A stretch of 13,164 nt of DNA from Clostridiales bacterium UBA1758 (GTDB lineage Bacteria; Bacillota; Clostridia; Oscillospirales; UBA1758). Shown one piece after another: positions 1 to 6,720 of this stretch (within the stretch, counting starts at the first letter, position 1; every line of letters starts with the position of its first letter). Position numbers and translations under genes: made by a program. Location of the stretch: positions 1 to 13,164 of the forward strand of contig DCHG01000074.1 in assembly GCA_002315595.1 (NCBI GenBank), read 5' to 3'. The notes beneath the pieces were generated by a model that was not told the DNA's origin, did no database searches, and worked only from the letters and a program-made list of their open reading frames with translations.

Positions 1-2010
1 ACCGTCACCTATTCCGTCGGCGGCTTGATCCTTTCCAATTCCGGTGCGATCACCGCCAACTACTGGCTCAGTGAAATTTACGACCACGAAATCGCCGACG
101 CACACCGTTCTGCTGCGATCCATATTCACGATCTGTCAATGCTCACCGGCTACTGCGCCGGATGGAGCCTCAAACAACTCATTCAAGAAGGACTCGGCGG
201 CGTTCCCGGTAAAATCACTTCTTCTCCTCCGGGACATCTTTCCACCCTCTGCAACCAAATGGTCAACTTCCTCGGTATTATGCAGAACGAGTGGGCGGGT
301 GCGCAGGCGTTTTCGTCCTTTGACACCTATCTTGCTCCGTTTGTCAAAATCGACAATCTTTCCCAAAAAGAGGTCAAGCAGTGCATCCAGTCCTTTGTTT
401 ACGGCGTGAACACCCCGTCCCGTTGGGGTACGCAGGCTCCGTTTTCCAATATCACGCTTGACTGGGTGGTGCCGAAGGATCTCGCAAACCTCAACGCCAT
501 CATCGGCGGCAAGGAAGTTGATTTCACCTACGGTGACTGCCAAAAGGAAATGGACATGGTCAACAAGGCCTTTATCGAGATTATGATCGAAGGCGACGCC
601 AACGGACGCGGATTCCAGTATCCGATCCCGACCTACTCCATCACCCGCAACTTCGACTGGAGCGAAACTGAAAACAACAAACTTCTTTTTGAAATGACCG
701 CAAAATACGGCACGCCGTATTTCTCCAACTATATCAACTCCGATATGGAGCCGAACGACGTCCGCAGTATGTGTTGCAGACTTCGCCTTGACCTCCGTGA
801 ACTCCGCAAAAAATCAGGCGGATTCTTCGGATCCGGCGAAAGCACCGGCTCCGTCGGCGTTGTCACCATCAACTTGCCGCGTATTGCGTATCTTGCAACG
901 GATGAAGCCGACTTCTATGCACGTCTTGATAAACTGATGGACATTGCGGCACGCTCACTGAAAACCAAGCGCACCGTTATCACAAAACTTCTTGACGCCG
1001 GTCTTTATCCGTACACCCGCCGTTATCTCGGTACTTTCGCTAACCACTTCTCCACCATCGGTCTGATTGGTATGAACGAAGTCGGTCTGAACGCCAACTG
1101 GCTCCGTTCCGACCTCACCAATGTCAAGACGCAGACCTTTGCAAAGGATGTCCTCAATCATATGCGTGAGCGTTTGAGTGACTATCAGGAACAGTACGGC
1201 GATCTGTATAACCTTGAAGCCACCCCCGCCGAGTCCACGACCTATCGTTTTGCCAAACACGACAAAGCGGAATTCCCGGATATTATCACCGCCAACGAAA
1301 AGGGTAAGCCGTATTACACAAACTCTTCTCACCTGCCGGTCGGCTATACCGAAGATGTGTTCAGTGCCCTTGATATCCAGGATGAATTGCAGACGCTTTA
1401 CACCTCCGGCACCGTTTTCCATGCCTTCCTCGGCGAAAAACTCCCGGATTGGAAGGCTGCCGCAAATCTCGTCCGCAAGATCGCCGAAAACTACCGTCTG
1501 CCGTATTACACCATGAGCCCGACATACTCGATCTGTAAAGATCACGGTTATCTCGTCGGTGAGCAGTACACTTGCCCGCACTGTGGTGCAACCACCGAGG
1601 TTTACAGCCGAATTACCGGCTACTATCGCCCGGTTCAAAACTGGAACGACGGTAAGGTTCAGGAATTCAAAGATCGTAAAGTTTATGACATCGGTCGTTC
1701 AAATCTCCGCCACACCGGCCCGGTGTCTTTCGACGAGATCAAGGTCGAAACTCCGGTATCCGCACCCGTCGTCGATGACTCCGTCAAGGCGATGCTATTC
1801 ATGACTCCGACCTGCCCGAACTGTAAACTTGCGATGGCTCTGCTCGACAAAGCCGGCGTTTCCTATGAAAAACTGATCGCAAACGATCATGTCGATCTCG
1901 TTGAAAAGTACGGCATCAAACAGGCTCCGACACTCGTCCTTGCCGCCGGCGATTCATTTGAAAAGTACAAAGGCGTCAGTGAGATCAAAGGACATCTCAC
2001 CGCAAAGTAA
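1..2010 (+). CDS. nrdD: Anaerobic (class III) ribonucleoside-triphosphate reductase with C-terminal glutaredoxin-like domain, 5' partial
   Basis: Glycyl-radical enzyme that reduces ribonucleotides to deoxyribonucleotides for DNA synthesis without oxygen. The reading frame is open from base 1, so the N-terminus, including any ATP-cone, lies outside the window. Residues are numbered from the TTG at 25, an arbitrary point and not a claimed start. Visible family features are the first active-site strand Cys44 (GYCAGW), the SMCCRL motif with Cys250/Cys251 (Cys251 is the likely thiyl-radical cysteine by alignment to the phage T4 M-G-C motif), a zinc site Cys504-x2-His507 with Cys517-x2-Cys520, and the radical loop RITGYY with Gly532. 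From about residue 588 a redoxin fold is appended, with CPNC (Cys597/Cys600) and an APT cis-proline motif. This suggests a thioredoxin/NrdH-type reductant rather than formate, which is inference. The activase gene nrdG is not seen downstream. The next gene, a thioredoxin-reductase-like flavoprotein, fits the redoxin. The family call is secure. Confidence 0.96.
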   Translation, partial: TVTYSVGGLILSNSGAITANYWLSEIYDHEIADAHRSAAIHIHDLSMLTGYCAGWSLKQLIQEGLGGVPGKITSSPPGHLSTLCNQMVNFLGIMQNEWAGAQAFSSFDTYLAPFVKIDNLSQKEVKQCIQSFVYGVNTPSRWGTQAPFSNITLDWVVPKDLANLNAIIGGKEVDFTYGDCQKEMDMVNKAFIEIMIEGDANGRGFQYPIPTYSITRNFDWSETENNKLLFEMTAKYGTPYFSNYINSDMEPNDVRSMCCRLRLDLRELRKKSGGFFGSGESTGSVGVVTINLPRIAYLATDEADFYARLDKLMDIAARSLKTKRTVITKLLDAGLYPYTRRYLGTFANHFSTIGLIGMNEVGLNANWLRSDLTNVKTQTFAKDVLNHMRERLSDYQEQYGDLYNLEATPAESTTYRFAKHDKAEFPDIITANEKGKPYYTNSSHLPVGYTEDVFSALDIQDELQTLYTSGTVFHAFLGEKLPDWKAAANLVRKIAENYRLPYYTMSPTYSICKDHGYLVGEQYTCPHCGATTEVYSRITGYYRPVQNWNDGKVQEFKDRKVYDIGRSNLRHTGPVSFDEIKVETPVSAPVVDDSVKAMLFMTPTCPNCKLAMALLDKAGVSYEKLIANDHVDLVEKYGIKQAPTLVLAAGDSFEKYKGVSEIKGHLTAK

Positions 2011-2025
2011 GCACCTGAAAAATTC

Positions 2026-2054
2026 AAAATCCCGCCTGCAAACGGCGGGATTTT
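2026..2054 (+). terminator. Hairpin between nrdD and the flavoprotein gene (terminator or attenuator)
   Basis: A perfect 11-bp inverted repeat (AAAATCCCGCC and GGCGGGATTTT) with a 7-nt loop starts 16 bases after the nrdD stop. The T-tract is only four bases before CC, so termination may be partial. It lies just before the ribosome site of the next gene. Partial read-through would give less flavoprotein than reductase from one transcript. Confidence 0.7.
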
Positions 2055-2072
2055 CCATATCGGAGGAAATTT

Positions 2073-2984
2073 ATGTACGATATAATCGTCATCGGCGGAG
2101 GTCCCGCCGGAATGACCGCGGCACTGTACGGTCTTCGCAACGGCAAAACCGTCAGCATTTTGGAAAAACACGGCTTCGGCGGTCAGATAACTTATTCGCC
2201 GAAAGTCGAAAATTATCCCGGCACTATGCAAATGAGTGGTAACGAGTTTGCAGACGCTTTTTTTGAGCAGATCTCCGCACAAGGTGCGGATGTAGAGTTG
2301 GAAAACGCCACGGCAATCAAAAAAATCGGCGATGTTTTCCATGTCTATACCGAAGACGGTGCCGAATTCGAGGGCAAGACCGTCATCATCGCCACCGGCG
2401 TCAAACATCGTATGCTCGGGTTGGATGGTGAAAATGAACTTGTCGGCAACGGAATTTCCTTTTGCGCCGTCTGTGACGGGGATTTTTACACCGATCGCGT
2501 CGTTTGCGTCGCAGGTGGCGGAAATTCGGCATTGCAGGAGGCGATTTTGCTCGCCGGAAAATGCAGTAAAGTCATCATATTGCAGGATCTGCCGGAATTC
2601 ACCGGCGAAAAAAGATTGCAGGATGTCCTTTTTGCACGCGACAATGTCGAAAAGCACACGGGCGTGCGTGTAACGGGGCTGAAAACCGAATCGGGCGAAC
2701 TGAAATCCGTTGAAATCACCGACCGCGAATCCGGTGAAAAGAACGAGATCGCCTGCGACGGACTATTTGTCGCCATCGGACTCATCCCCGAAAACAATGC
2801 GTTCAAGGAGCACGCGACACTCAATCAATATGGATATTTTGATTCCGGCGAAGATTGTACGACTGCAACTCCGGGTATTTTTGTCGCAGGAGACTGTCGT
2901 TCAAAGTCCATCCGTCAGGTGACCACCGCCTGTGCCGACGGCGCCGTCGCCGCCCTCGCCGCGTGCAGATATATCGATCTGTAA
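2073..2984 (+). CDS. Thioredoxin-reductase-like FAD oxidoreductase
   Basis: A 303-residue flavoprotein of the low-molecular-weight thioredoxin reductase family, which passes electrons through FAD to a redox-active cysteine pair and on to a thioredoxin or redoxin. The N-terminal FAD site is IGGGPAG (residues 7-13), the disulfide is Cys131-x2-Cys134 (CAVCDG), the second nucleotide motif is GGGNSA (148-153), and the C-terminal FAD motif includes VAGDC and RQVTTACADGAVAA. The basic HRRxxxR stretch that normally grips the NADPH 2'-phosphate is absent: residues 171-176 read QDLPEF. NADH or another donor is therefore possible (inference). GGAGG at 2062-2066, six bases before the ATG, fixes the start. 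It is 62 bases after nrdD on the same strand, so the redoxin domain fused to NrdD is its obvious candidate substrate. It is not named trxB because the genome may encode another canonical reductase. Confidence 0.88.
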   Translation: MYDIIVIGGGPAGMTAALYGLRNGKTVSILEKHGFGGQITYSPKVENYPGTMQMSGNEFADAFFEQISAQGADVELENATAIKKIGDVFHVYTEDGAEFEGKTVIIATGVKHRMLGLDGENELVGNGISFCAVCDGDFYTDRVVCVAGGGNSALQEAILLAGKCSKVIILQDLPEFTGEKRLQDVLFARDNVEKHTGVRVTGLKTESGELKSVEITDRESGEKNEIACDGLFVAIGLIPENNAFKEHATLNQYGYFDSGEDCTTATPGIFVAGDCRSKSIRQVTTACADGAVAALAACRYIDL

Positions 2985-3027
2985 TTTGCCAGTATCATTT
3001 TTATATAATTAAATAGGATGTATTCGT

Positions 3028-4434
3028 ATGAAAAGGAAATTTTTAGCACTGATTTCCGCTCTTGTTTTACTGTTTTCTTTCCTTCCTTTTTCCGCGAACG
3101 CGATCGGAAATCCTTTTAGAGATGTTCCGACAAACTCATATTACTATGATGCCGTAACTTGGGCCCTTGAAAACGGCGTAACCTCCGGCACATCACAGAC
3201 CAATTTCTCACCATCCGCAACTTGTACGCGTGGACAAGTCGTCACATTCCTTTGGCGGTCCCAAGGACAACCGGAACCGACATCGCTGAAAAACAACTTC
3301 CGCGATGTTTCCATTTCGGATTATTTCTATAAACCCGTCCTTTGGGCGGTTGAAAACGGAATAACCAAAGGTACCTCTGACACGACTTTTTCGCCAAATG
3401 GCACTTGTACCCGAGCCCAAGTCCTGACATTCCTTTGGCGAGCCGAAGGCGAGCCCTCTTTTTCGACCGCAAGTTTGCTTGCCGAAAAATATGTCAACAC
3501 CTATTATTTCAACGCGGTCTCCTGGGCGGACGAAAACAAAATGCTTTCCGATATGGGGAGCACGGCTTTCGACGCAACAGTAAATTGCCCGCGTAGCGAC
3601 ATTGTCACCTATCTTTATCGTTTTTCTGCTTCTCCTGCCTATTCAAAACTCACTCCAACCACTTATTCGTGGTTCAACCCTTCCACTGTTCCGACTTATT
3701 CCGGCTCGGCATTTGTCAAAATGAATGGCAACACCCCCTATTTCTCACTCAACAATCTTACGACAACATCTTATGAAATGTACGGTGCGCTCGATTTTTT
3801 GGGGCGCTGTACCACTTGCGTTGCTTGCGTCGGAAAAGATTTGATGCCCACAGAGGCCCGCGAAAGCATCAGTTCCATTCGGCCCACCGGCTGGCAATCG
3901 GTCAAATATGACAATGTCGAGGGTGGCTACCTTTACAATCGCAGTCATTTGATCGGGTTTCAGTTGACCGGTGAGAACGCAAATATAAATAATCTCATCA
4001 CCGGCACGCGTTATTTCAACATAAATATGTTGGATTATGAAGATTTGATCGCGGATTATGTCGATGACTACAATGCTCACATTCTTTACCGCGTCACTCC
4101 GGTATTCGAGGGTAACAATCTCGTCGCCAAAGGCGTATTGATGGAAGGAATATCAGTCGAAGATCAGGGTAAAAGTGTCAAGTTTTGCGTGTTCATGTAT
4201 AATGTTCAGCCCGGAATTACGATCGACTACGCCACCGGGAAAAGCCAACTTACACAAAACAAACCGACGACACAAACGAAAAAATACATTCTCAATACAA
4301 ATACGCACAAGTTCCACCTCCCCTCATGTTCCAGCGTCTCAACCATCAAAACCGAACACAGAAAAGAAATCACAGCCACGCGTGACGAAGTAATCGCCAT
4401 TGGGTACGAGTCTTGTAAAAGATGCAATCCTTAA
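3028..4434 (+). CDS. Secreted SLH-domain DNA/RNA non-specific endonuclease
   Basis: A 468-residue exported protein. Residues 1-25 are a signal peptide (basic MKRK, a hydrophobic core, cleavage likely after ANA). Three S-layer-homology repeats follow at about 30-73, 92-136 and 155-200, with TRGQ, TRAQ and PRSD in the place of the wall-binding TRAE-type motif; they should hold the protein on secondary cell-wall polymer. A short Thr/Pro/Ser linker leads to a beta-beta-alpha-metal nuclease domain (about 210-400) with NRSHLIG, likely catalytic His307, and downstream asparagines (N317-N333) that could include the metal ligand. The C-terminus (about 418-468) holds His430, Cys434, Cys463 and Cys466, like the small Ada-type zinc-ribbon tail common on these nucleases. 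It probably degrades extracellular nucleic acid for nutrients or uptake (inference). The start is set by the signal peptide and a weak AGGATG at 3015-3020. No terminator separates it from the flavoprotein gene 43 bases upstream. Confidence 0.9.
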   Translation: MKRKFLALISALVLLFSFLPFSANAIGNPFRDVPTNSYYYDAVTWALENGVTSGTSQTNFSPSATCTRGQVVTFLWRSQGQPEPTSLKNNFRDVSISDYFYKPVLWAVENGITKGTSDTTFSPNGTCTRAQVLTFLWRAEGEPSFSTASLLAEKYVNTYYFNAVSWADENKMLSDMGSTAFDATVNCPRSDIVTYLYRFSASPAYSKLTPTTYSWFNPSTVPTYSGSAFVKMNGNTPYFSLNNLTTTSYEMYGALDFLGRCTTCVACVGKDLMPTEARESISSIRPTGWQSVKYDNVEGGYLYNRSHLIGFQLTGENANINNLITGTRYFNINMLDYEDLIADYVDDYNAHILYRVTPVFEGNNLVAKGVLMEGISVEDQGKSVKFCVFMYNVQPGITIDYATGKSQLTQNKPTTQTKKYILNTNTHKFHLPSCSSVSTIKTEHRKEITATRDEVIAIGYESCKRCNP

Positions 4435-4439
4435 ATATG

Positions 4440-4476
4440 AAAACACCCTCGGTCAAATTACGACCGGGGGTGTTTT
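4440..4476. terminator. Bidirectional terminator between the nuclease gene and secG
   Basis: A 15-bp inverted repeat (4440-4454 with 4462-4476, one T/G mismatch that can wobble-pair in RNA on one strand) with a 7-nt loop sits between convergent genes. Both strands end the stem in a TTTT tract (GTGTTTTATG on +, GTGTTTTCAT on -), so it can stop both the nuclease and secG transcripts. Confidence 0.88.
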
Positions 4477-4489
4477 ATGTTTTATTTAA

Positions 4490-4732
4490 TTAACCGAGGA
4501 TGTAAAGAGCCACGCTCAACACCATGAAGGCAATCGCACCGACAGTGGTGATCTTTTCGAGGGCGGCTTCCCAAGTTTTACCCTTGTTCTTGGAGAAGAA
4601 ACTTTCGGAACTGGATCCGACAAGTGCGCCGGACATTCCGTCAACCTTTCCGGGCTGGAAGATGACAACGACAACCAAACCGATGCAGACGATCAGTTGC
4701 ACGATCGCAATAATAAGTTTTGCAGTTTCCAT
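4490..4732 (-). CDS. secG: Preprotein translocase subunit SecG
   Basis: An 80-residue membrane protein, an accessory subunit of the SecYEG channel that stimulates SecA-driven export. It has two transmembrane helices: residues about 4-24 after METAKL, and the C-terminal segment ending ALYILG. Between them is the SecG signature GKVDGMSGALVGSSSESFF, followed by SKNKGKTWEAALEKIT. The ATG at 4732 is chosen over an in-frame TTG at 4753 because GGAGG (4741-4745) lies eight bases before the ATG and downstream of the TTG, and because the shorter product matches the family N-terminus. It has its own promoter (4783-4811). In many Firmicutes secG precedes rnr/smpB; here the downstream neighbour is a convergent nuclease gene. 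Confidence 0.95.
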   Translation of the reverse strand: METAKLIIAIVQLIVCIGLVVVVIFQPGKVDGMSGALVGSSSESFFSKNKGKTWEAALEKITTVGAIAFMVLSVALYILG

Positions 4733-4782
4733 AATGAGTACCTCCGACGGCAAACGCCGATATTATTTCATAGTTTATTAAA

Positions 4783-4811
4783 ATGATAACACATCGTGAG
4801 AAGATTTTCAA
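4783..4811 (-). promoter_or_regulatory. Sigma-A promoter for secG
   Basis: Reading the - strand, TTGAAA (4811-4806), a 17-bp spacer, then TATCAT (4788-4783). Predicted transcription start is near 4776, giving a leader of about 44 nt that includes the GGAGG site. Confidence 0.75.
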
Positions 4812-4833
4812 CTGTTTTTTCAAAAACTTCTCA
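4797..4833. repeat. Inverted repeat overlapping the secG -35 region
   Basis: Arms TGAGAAG (4797-4803) and CTTCTCA (4827-4833) are perfect complements, extendable by TTTT/AAAA (4805-4808 with 4823-4826) after one bulged A. It covers the secG -35 element. It also lies 33-69 nt beyond the DUF3842 stop, so it would fold in a DUF3842-secG read-through RNA. No T-tract follows on the - strand, so a standard terminator is unlikely. The function is unknown. Confidence 0.4.
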
Positions 4834-4865
4834 AAATCTTTCACAATACAGATCGTTTTATGCTG

Positions 4866-5279
4866 TTACGCTTTGATCGTGCCTTCCAATTCCGAAATTG
4901 CAATGCGTATCAGGTCGCTCATTCCGAGATCCGCACGCACGCCGACGATCTGTACCTCGCATTTATTGAACGGGATCAAAATCTTTTTTGCGTCACTTTG
5001 GCCGACTGCGGCTGCCATTTTCGGTGAAATTTCGCCGTAAAGTGCGTCGGCAATGATTGCTCCGATCGGTCCGATAATTATATCCGCCTTTCGGCAACCG
5101 ACAATCATCGCATTTTCACCCGTTGCGGCGTGTTCCGCACCGGCTCGGTGCATTGCAGTCGCGGCAACACTGTTCGTACCGACCGCCATGATCTCCTGCT
5201 GCGGAAATCTCGCCGTGATTTCTTTTACCAATTCGGCACCGAGCCTTCCGCCCTGACCGTCGACAACCAGTATTTTCAT
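4866..5279 (-). CDS. DUF3842 family protein
   Basis: A 137-residue protein of a conserved Firmicutes family with no assigned function. It opens with MKILVVDGQGGRLG, a Rossmann-like beta strand and glycine-rich loop, followed by VGTNSVAATAM, ATGENA, ADIIIGPIGAI and ILIPFNKCEVQIVGV. The pattern suggests a small nucleotide- or cofactor-binding fold, but I know of no demonstrated activity. There is no signal peptide or membrane helix, so it should be cytosolic. The ATG at 5279 is preceded by GGGGGT (5283-5288), a one-mismatch ribosome site, and by a strong promoter at 5317-5345. It reads toward secG, 133 bases away, with no clear terminator between, so some co-transcription is possible. Family call confident, function open. 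Confidence 0.9.
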   Translation of the reverse strand: MKILVVDGQGGRLGAELVKEITARFPQQEIMAVGTNSVAATAMHRAGAEHAATGENAMIVGCRKADIIIGPIGAIIADALYGEISPKMAAAVGQSDAKKILIPFNKCEVQIVGVRADLGMSDLIRIAISELEGTIKA

Positions 5280-5316
5280 AAAACCCCCGCTTCTGTCTGT
5301 TCAAAATAACACTAAT

Positions 5317-5345
5317 ACAATAACGAAAATTGCGCAACTTGTCAA
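5317..5345 (-). promoter_or_regulatory. Sigma-A promoter for the DUF3842 gene
   Basis: On the - strand, consensus TTGACA (5345-5340), a 17-bp spacer, then TATTGT (5322-5317). Predicted start is near 5310, with a leader of about 30 nt. The spacer contains the palindrome TTGCGCAA at 5330-5337, a possible regulator contact. Confidence 0.8.
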
Positions 5346-5383
5346 GGCGTATATTTCACTATTTTTTTCATATCCTATCATCG

Positions 5384-5389
5384 GGTGAT
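5384..5389 (+). promoter_or_regulatory. Ribosome binding site deciding the tspO start
   Basis: GGTGAT matches the 3' half of the AGGAGGTGAT consensus, so its short three-base gap to the ATG at 5393 is acceptable. It supports 5393 over the earlier in-frame ATG at 5330, which has no ribosome site and would add a charged, aromatic N-terminus not typical of the family. Confidence 0.6.
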
Positions 5390-5392
5390 GAA

Positions 5393-5866
5393 ATGTCAAA
5401 AAAATCTTCTTCCGTTCTTGTCGTCGGACTTTCCGTCGTCCTTGCGCTTGGCATTGGATTTTTGTCAAATCTCCTCTCCGGCAATGTGAAAAGTATCTAT
5501 TCTTCGCTGAAACTGCCCCTATTTGCGCCACCTGGTGGTGTTTTCCCCATTGTGTGGACGATTTTATTCATTCTCATGGGAATCAGCGCGGCAATCGTTT
5601 ATTTATCACATTCCAAAAGCAAAAGAAACGCCCTGCGAATCTATTTTTTCCAACTTCTTTGTAATTTTGCGTGGTCGATCTTCTTTTTTCGATTTCGTGC
5701 GCTTTGGTTTTCATCGCTATGGATACTATTCCTTGCCGCATTGATCATCGCAACAATCACAGAATTTGTAAAAATCAACCATCCATCGGCAATTTTGCAG
5801 ATCCCCTACCTCCTTTGGGTTTGCTTTGCGTCCGTAATCAACATCGCTGTGGCACTGCTCAACTGA
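5393..5866 (+). CDS. tspO: TspO/MBR family membrane protein
   Basis: A 157-residue integral membrane protein with five predicted helices, homologous to the mitochondrial translocator protein and bacterial TspO, which bind porphyrins and other hydrophobic ligands. Signature residues are present: KLPLFAPPG (residues 40-48), then VFPIVW with Trp55, LMG (61-63), and the third-helix motif YFFQLLCNFAWS with Gln87, Asn91 and Trp94. The length matches the usual 150-165 residues when started at 5393. It is divergent from DUF3842, and the gene ends inside a bidirectional hairpin. I could not place a convincing promoter for it. The role in this organism, perhaps tetrapyrrole or stress handling, cannot be read from the sequence. 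Confidence 0.93.
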   Translation: MSKKSSSVLVVGLSVVLALGIGFLSNLLSGNVKSIYSSLKLPLFAPPGGVFPIVWTILFILMGISAAIVYLSHSKSKRNALRIYFFQLLCNFAWSIFFFRFRALWFSSLWILFLAALIIATITEFVKINHPSAILQIPYLLWVCFASVINIAVALLN

Positions 5867-5896
5867 AAACTGCCCGATCAACGATCGGGCAGTTTT
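5866..5896. terminator. Bidirectional terminator between tspO and the isomerase gene
   Basis: A perfect 14-bp inverted repeat (AAAACTGCCCGATC and its complement) with a 3-nt minimal loop starts on the last base of the tspO stop codon. Both strands leave the stem through TTTT. It serves tspO on + and the phosphatase-htpG-isomerase operon on -. Confidence 0.9.
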
Positions 5897-5902
5897 GACA
5901 TT

Positions 5903-6673
5903 TTATTCGTATTTCTTGACGAGATTATCGTAACTCATCTTCAAACTTTCAAACGGATCGCCCGGGCAGGTATCCTGCTCGACGATATACCATTTGACAC
6001 CGATCTGTTCGGCGGTCTTGATGATTGCATCAAAGTTCATGTTGCCGTTGCCGACCTCAGTATAGAAAGAGCCGTCCGCGCCGAAATCCATATCCTTCAA
6101 ATGAAGAACATCCACTCTGCCTTCCAAGCGGCGCAGAAACGCACAAACATCGGCGCCTGCATTCTGCGCCCAGTAGGTGTCGACACAGAAAGAGGTATTC
6201 TTCGGATCAAGTTCGCGTTCGAGAATGTCGATAAAGCGTTCGCCATTGTCAAGGCGAATAAATTCATGGCTATGGTGGTGATAGGTAAACCTCATGCCCG
6301 CCTTGCCGAGTTTTTCGGCAATCCGATTGACGCGATCACAGTAGGCATAGATTTCCTTTGCATCTGTAATTCCCCAGCCAAATCCGCCGATCCCGACGAA
6401 CTTACAACCGAGAGATGCGTGTTGTGCAATGGCAAGATCCGTATCCTTTTCCAATTCCTCGAAACTCGTATGCGTACCGACGATCTTAATGCCGTATTCA
6501 TTGGCAATGGAAACATATTCTTCCATCGAACTGCACGGGAACGGGAATGTCGACGCGGTCTGTGCGCAGGTATAGCCGATCTCACGCAAACGGGCAAATG
6601 CCTTTCGCATATCGTCTGCATTTTGGAACTGATCTCTGATCGTGTAAAGTTGAACGCCAAGTCTGTCAAGCAT
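5903..6673 (-). CDS. Sugar phosphate isomerase/epimerase (xylose-isomerase-like TIM barrel)
   Basis: A 256-residue protein of the AP-endonuclease-2/xylose-isomerase-like TIM-barrel superfamily, which holds metal-dependent sugar or inositol isomerases and epimerases. The usual metal ligands are visible at strand ends: Glu137 (YHHHSHEF), Asp165 (CVDTYW), His191 (LHLKD) and Glu232 (YIVEQD), along with EVGNGNMNF (206-214), a common substrate-loop motif. The N-terminus LGVQLYTIRD is typical. The ATG at 6673 is preferred over upstream codons because AAGGAG (6683-6688) lies nine bases before it. It follows htpG by 47 bases on the same strand with no evident terminator, so it is probably the last gene of that operon. 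The substrate cannot be told from sequence. Confidence 0.9.
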   Translation of the reverse strand: MLDRLGVQLYTIRDQFQNADDMRKAFARLREIGYTCAQTASTFPFPCSSMEEYVSIANEYGIKIVGTHTSFEELEKDTDLAIAQHASLGCKFVGIGGFGWGITDAKEIYAYCDRVNRIAEKLGKAGMRFTYHHHSHEFIRLDNGERFIDILERELDPKNTSFCVDTYWAQNAGADVCAFLRRLEGRVDVLHLKDMDFGADGSFYTEVGNGNMNFDAIIKTAEQIGVKWYIVEQDTCPGDPFESLKMSYDNLVKKYE

Positions 6674-6720
6674 GATCGTTTTCTCCTTTATTTCACCGAA
6701 AACCAACAATTTCCGGCAGA

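Noticed and set aside
955..1638. Long - strand frame opposite nrdD (also 136-543 and 1887-2657)
   Set aside because: These are antisense shadows of strongly biased coding sequence, with no ribosome site and no recognisable domains.
2986..3009. Possible promoter before the nuclease gene: TTGCCA and TATAAT
   Set aside because: The spacer is only 12 bp, and the TATAAT alone has no -35 at 16-18 bp and would place the start at about 3016, on the ribosome site. Read-through from the upstream gene is as likely.
5339..5365. Possible + strand promoter for tspO: TTGTCA and TATTTT
   Set aside because: The spacing is 15 bp, and the -35 match overlaps the opposite-strand TTGACA. It is too weak to call.
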